7,545 nucleotides of DNA from Pseudomonadota bacterium (GTDB taxonomy: Bacteria; Pseudomonadota; Gammaproteobacteria; Xanthomonadales; Rhodanobacteraceae). This document shows, piece after piece, positions 5,348-7,545 of the stretch; position 1 is the first letter of the stretch, and the number at the start of each line of letters is the position of its first letter. The notes beneath the pieces were generated by a model. It saw only the letters and a program-made list of their open reading frames with translations, was not told the DNA's origin and searched no databases. Location: contig JAJZGE010000077.1 in assembly GCA_021798675.1 (NCBI GenBank), positions 1-7,545 of the forward strand, read 5' to 3'. The position numbers and the translations under genes are program-made.

Positions 5348-6253
5348 CACCACGCCCACGCGCCGGCCGGCGAAACGCTGCGGCTGCTTCAGGATCGCCG
5401 CCAGCACGGTGGCGCTGGACACCTCCACCACCTGTTTCAGCTCGCTCCACAGCAGGCGCATCGCAGCGACGGTTTCCGTGTCGCTCACCGTGATCACGTC
5501 CACGCGGTGCGCACGCAGCGCGTCGAAATTCGGCACGCCCACCAAGGCGCGCAGGCCGTCGCACACGGTGTCCGGCGACAGGCTCGCGATGCGCACGCCA
5601 GCCGCCAGCGAGCGCGCCGCATCGTCGGCGCCGGCGGGCTCGGCGCCGAACAGTGCGAGCGCCGGCTTGAGTGCATGTGCGGCGATCGCCACGCCCGCGG
5701 CCAGGCCACCGCCGCCGATCGGCGTGATCAGCGCATCGAGTTGCGGCGCCTGCCGCAGCAGTTCCAGCACGAGGGTGCCCTGGCCCGCCATCACCCGTGC
5801 ATCGGCGTAGGGATGCACCAGCGCGGCGCCGGTCTGCGCCTGCAGTTCCGCGCACATCGCCTCGCGCGCGGCCTGCGTGGGCGCGCAGCGGTGCAGGGTG
5901 CCGCCGGCGCGGGCGATCGCCTCGAGCTTGGCCTGCACCGCGCCTTCGGGCACCACCACGTGTGCGGCGATGCCGCGCGTGGCGGCCGCCATCGCCAGCG
6001 CGTTGCCGTGGTTGCCGGAAGAGTGCGTCACCACGCCGCGCGCGGCTTCTCCATCCGCCAGCGACCACACCGCGTTGCAGGCGCCGCGGAACTTGAACGC
6101 GCCGCCGCGCTGCAGGTTCTCGCACTTGAAGTGCAGCTCCGCGCCGGCCAGCGCATCCAGCGCCGCGCTGCGCAGCACCGGCGTGACCAACGCGTGTGGC
6201 GCGATGCGCGCGGCGGCGTCGCGGATGGTGTCGATATCGGGCAGCGCGTTCAT
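5306..6253 (-). CDS. Serine racemase / threonine dehydratase-like PLP enzyme
   Basis: A fold-type II pyridoxal-phosphate enzyme of 315 residues acting on serine or threonine type substrates: dehydration to the 2-oxoacid plus ammonia, racemisation, or hydroxyaspartate ammonia lysis. Lys54 in GGAFKFRGA is the Schiff-base lysine. THSSGNHG (76-83) is the asparagine loop with the two serines matching Ser83-Ser84 of mammalian serine racemase. GGGGL (180-184) binds the PLP phosphate. Glu205, Ala209 and Asp211 in AEPAGADD match the divalent-metal site of serine racemase. TGGNVDL (304-310) binds the PLP pyridine ring, with Thr in place of the more usual Ser. There is no C-terminal ACT domain, so it is not a biosynthetic IlvA. 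The ATG overlaps the epimerase stop codon by 4 bp (ATGA), showing translational coupling. Racemase versus dehydratase activity cannot be decided from sequence alone. Confidence 0.93.
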   Translation of the reverse strand: MNALPDIDTIRDAAARIAPHALVTPVLRSAALDALAGAELHFKCENLQRGGAFKFRGACNAVWSLADGEAARGVVTHSSGNHGNALAMAAATRGIAAHVVVPEGAVQAKLEAIARAGGTLHRCAPTQAAREAMCAELQAQTGAALVHPYADARVMAGQGTLVLELLRQAPQLDALITPIGGGGLAAGVAIAAHALKPALALFGAEPAGADDAARSLAAGVRIASLSPDTVCDGLRALVGVPNFDALRAHRVDVITVSDTETVAAMRLLWSELKQVVEVSSATVLAAILKQPQRFAGRRVGVVLTGGNVDLDALPW

Positions 6254-7248
6254 GGCACGACGATCTCCACGCCGCAGCGGTAGCGCCGCTCCGCGCCCGG
6301 TTCCAATCGGATCGCCTCCGCGCACTCGGGCCGGTTGAACGCGTTCGCCATGCATTCCATCGGTTCCAGCGCCACCGCGCGACGGCGGTCGCGGCTGATC
6401 GTGTCGGCGGTGAAGGCGTGCATCAGGCCACGCTCCTGCCAAACCGCCAGCGCACGCCCGCTGGCCGGATCGCGCAGGCGCGTGCGGAGGCGTCCGTCGG
6501 TGTCCGGCTGCAAGGCGTCGTAGCTCTGGTCGATGATCAGGTCGCCGATCGCGCGCGGTTCGCGGAAGTCCATCGCAGGCGCGTCGTCCAGCGCCACGTA
6601 GGCCGCCGCGCCGGGCAGCGCGATCAGGTCGGCGTCGGTGCGGATCAGCCCTTCGGCGGGAATCTGCAGCTCCCAGCCGTCCACCAGCGCGTCGGCCAGG
6701 CGGAAATACGGATGCCAGCCGAAGAAGCATGGCGCCGCACTGTCGCCCACGTTGCGCATCGCGACGTCCAGCGCCAGGCCGGTGGCGTCGAGCGTGAAAG
6801 TCACGGCCAGGTCGATGGCATGCGGATAGCCCGGCTGCGGGCGAATCGCGTCGGTGGTCAGCGTGACCCGCGCCCGCTCCGCGTCGGCCGCGAGCGCGGC
6901 GAGCTCGAACGTGGCCCCGCGCACGAAGCCATGGCGGCTGGCGCGCGCGCCGCCCACCACCCCAGGTTGCAGGTCCTGCGGCTGGCCGTCGAAGCTGTAG
7001 CGCGCATCGGCGATGCGGCCGCCGAACGGCACCATGATCGCGAAGCGCGAGCCGGAACGCGCGACGATCTCCGCGTCGTCGCGGTAGCCGTCGGCATAGT
7101 CGAACCAGGCGCCGCCCTCGTCCGCCTCGAAATTCAGCAGTGCCGCGCCAAGCCGCGCGATGCGCACCCGGCGACCGCCCTCGGCATCCTCCAGCTGCAC
7201 CACGGGCTGGGTGCCCAGCATGGCTTCGGCGGCAAGAAATCGCGGCAT
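6250..7248 (-). CDS. Aldose 1-epimerase (mutarotase) family protein
   Basis: Likely a mutarotase that interconverts alpha and beta anomers of a hexose or related sugar, or a related sugar-phosphate epimerase. The 332-residue product shows the beta-rich galactose mutarotase-like fold signatures: VPFGGRIADARYSFDG (73-88), HGFVR (106-110), FFGWHPYFRL (175-184) with the probable catalytic His179, and VALEPMECMANAFNR (292-306) with the probable catalytic base Glu295. These resemble the GalM/LacX-type members rather than E. coli GalM in detail, so the substrate is open. The ATG at 7248 has GGAG at 7256-7259, 7 nt upstream; the open frame extends 34 codons further but into the divergent promoter region. 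It is the first gene of an operon with the PLP enzyme, overlapping it by 4 bp. The functional link between sugar epimerisation and serine/threonine metabolism is not obvious. Confidence 0.9.
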   Translation of the reverse strand: MPRFLAAEAMLGTQPVVQLEDAEGGRRVRIARLGAALLNFEADEGGAWFDYADGYRDDAEIVARSGSRFAIMVPFGGRIADARYSFDGQPQDLQPGVVGGARASRHGFVRGATFELAALAADAERARVTLTTDAIRPQPGYPHAIDLAVTFTLDATGLALDVAMRNVGDSAAPCFFGWHPYFRLADALVDGWELQIPAEGLIRTDADLIALPGAAAYVALDDAPAMDFREPRAIGDLIIDQSYDALQPDTDGRLRTRLRDPASGRALAVWQERGLMHAFTADTISRDRRRAVALEPMECMANAFNRPECAEAIRLEPGAERRYRCGVEIVVP

Positions 7249-7324
7249 CGACGGACTCCGTTGAAGGTGAGGGGCAGGATGCCGCATGTTAGCCTGATCC
7301 ATCCCCGCCCCCGATTGTCCTCGC
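7249..7324. promoter_or_regulatory. Divergent promoter region between the epimerase operon and pepN
   Basis: This 76-bp gap must serve both genes. On the minus strand, TAACAT (7286-7291) is a four-of-six -10 match for the epimerase operon, without a good -35 element. On the plus strand, TTGAAG (7261-7266) resembles a -35, but the best -10 candidates at suitable spacing (CATGTT, 7285-7290) are poor. Specific sites are tentative; the presence of divergent promoters follows from the layout. Confidence 0.4.
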
Positions 7325-7545
7325 ATGAACGCTCGACCCGACGCCGCCAATCTGCCGATCCGCCTTGCCGACTACCGCGCACCCGCGTGGCGGGTGGAGC
7401 GGGTGGAGCTGGATTTCGAGCTGGGCATCGATGCCACCGAAGTCAGTGCAAAGCTGCTGTTGCGCCGCGATCCCGCGCAAAACGAGCCGCTGCGACTCGA
7501 CGGCGAAAACCTCGAGCTGCTTTCCATCGCTCTGGACGGCCAGAC
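7325..7545 (+). CDS. pepN: Aminopeptidase N, N-terminal fragment (cut by window edge)
   Basis: A zinc-dependent M1-family aminopeptidase that removes N-terminal residues from peptides in the cytoplasm. Only the first 73 codons are present. They match the start of E. coli PepN in order: DYRAPAWRVERVELDFELG corresponds to its HDYRAPDYQITDIDLTFDL segment, and PLRLDGENLELLSIALDGQ to its PLRLNGEDLKLVSVHINDE segment. This is the N-terminal beta-domain; the GAMEN and HEXXH motifs would lie beyond base 7545. The ATG at 7325 gives the expected N-terminal length, but has no clear Shine-Dalgarno. Divergent from the epimerase operon, so there is no sign of shared transcription. Confidence 0.92.
   Translation, partial: MNARPDAANLPIRLADYRAPAWRVERVELDFELGIDATEVSAKLLLRRDPAQNEPLRLDGENLELLSIALDGQ

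Noticed and set aside
6254..6730. In-frame upstream extension of the PLP-enzyme gene
   Set aside because: It overlaps the epimerase coding sequence in another frame and is Arg-rich noise; the ATG at 6253 gives the normal family length and the ATGA overlap.

Overview
The window is GC-rich chromosomal DNA from a gammaproteobacterium. Protein resemblances, codon use and mostly weak Shine-Dalgarno sequences suggest Xanthomonadales, perhaps the Rhodanobacter/Dyella group; this placement is an inference from recalled family resemblance, not a search. There are nine protein genes (two cut by the window edges), no tRNA or rRNA, no insertion sequence and no CRISPR array.

Left part (1-2550, all minus strand): the N-terminal half of a LacI-family regulator (1-407), preceded by an imperfect palindrome that could be its operator. 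Upstream of it lies a two-gene unit transcribed towards it: a secreted protein of unknown function with a hexapeptide-repeat tail (1557-2306), then an outer-membrane beta-barrel protein (625-1476). A 29-nt near-perfect palindrome lies between the two genes, a terminator-like hairpin follows the barrel gene (555-583), and a possible promoter with a leader of about 170 nt precedes the unit. This is the least explained part of the window.

Middle part (2551-5296): tag, encoding 3-methyladenine DNA glycosylase I, on the minus strand, is divergent from an EamA/DMT-type membrane transporter on the plus strand. A membrane di-iron fatty acid hydroxylase/sterol desaturase follows the transporter after 86 bp.

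Right part (5297-7545): a serine racemase/threonine dehydratase-like PLP enzyme and an aldose 1-epimerase-like protein form a minus-strand operon with a 4-bp ATGA overlap. The hydroxylase and the PLP enzyme genes converge with only 9 bp between their stop codons, and a long hairpin covers the junction. The epimerase gene is divergent from the start of pepN (aminopeptidase N), which runs off the right edge.

Most of the window is ordinary housekeeping and accessory metabolism. The element most worth attention is the secreted-protein plus beta-barrel pair.
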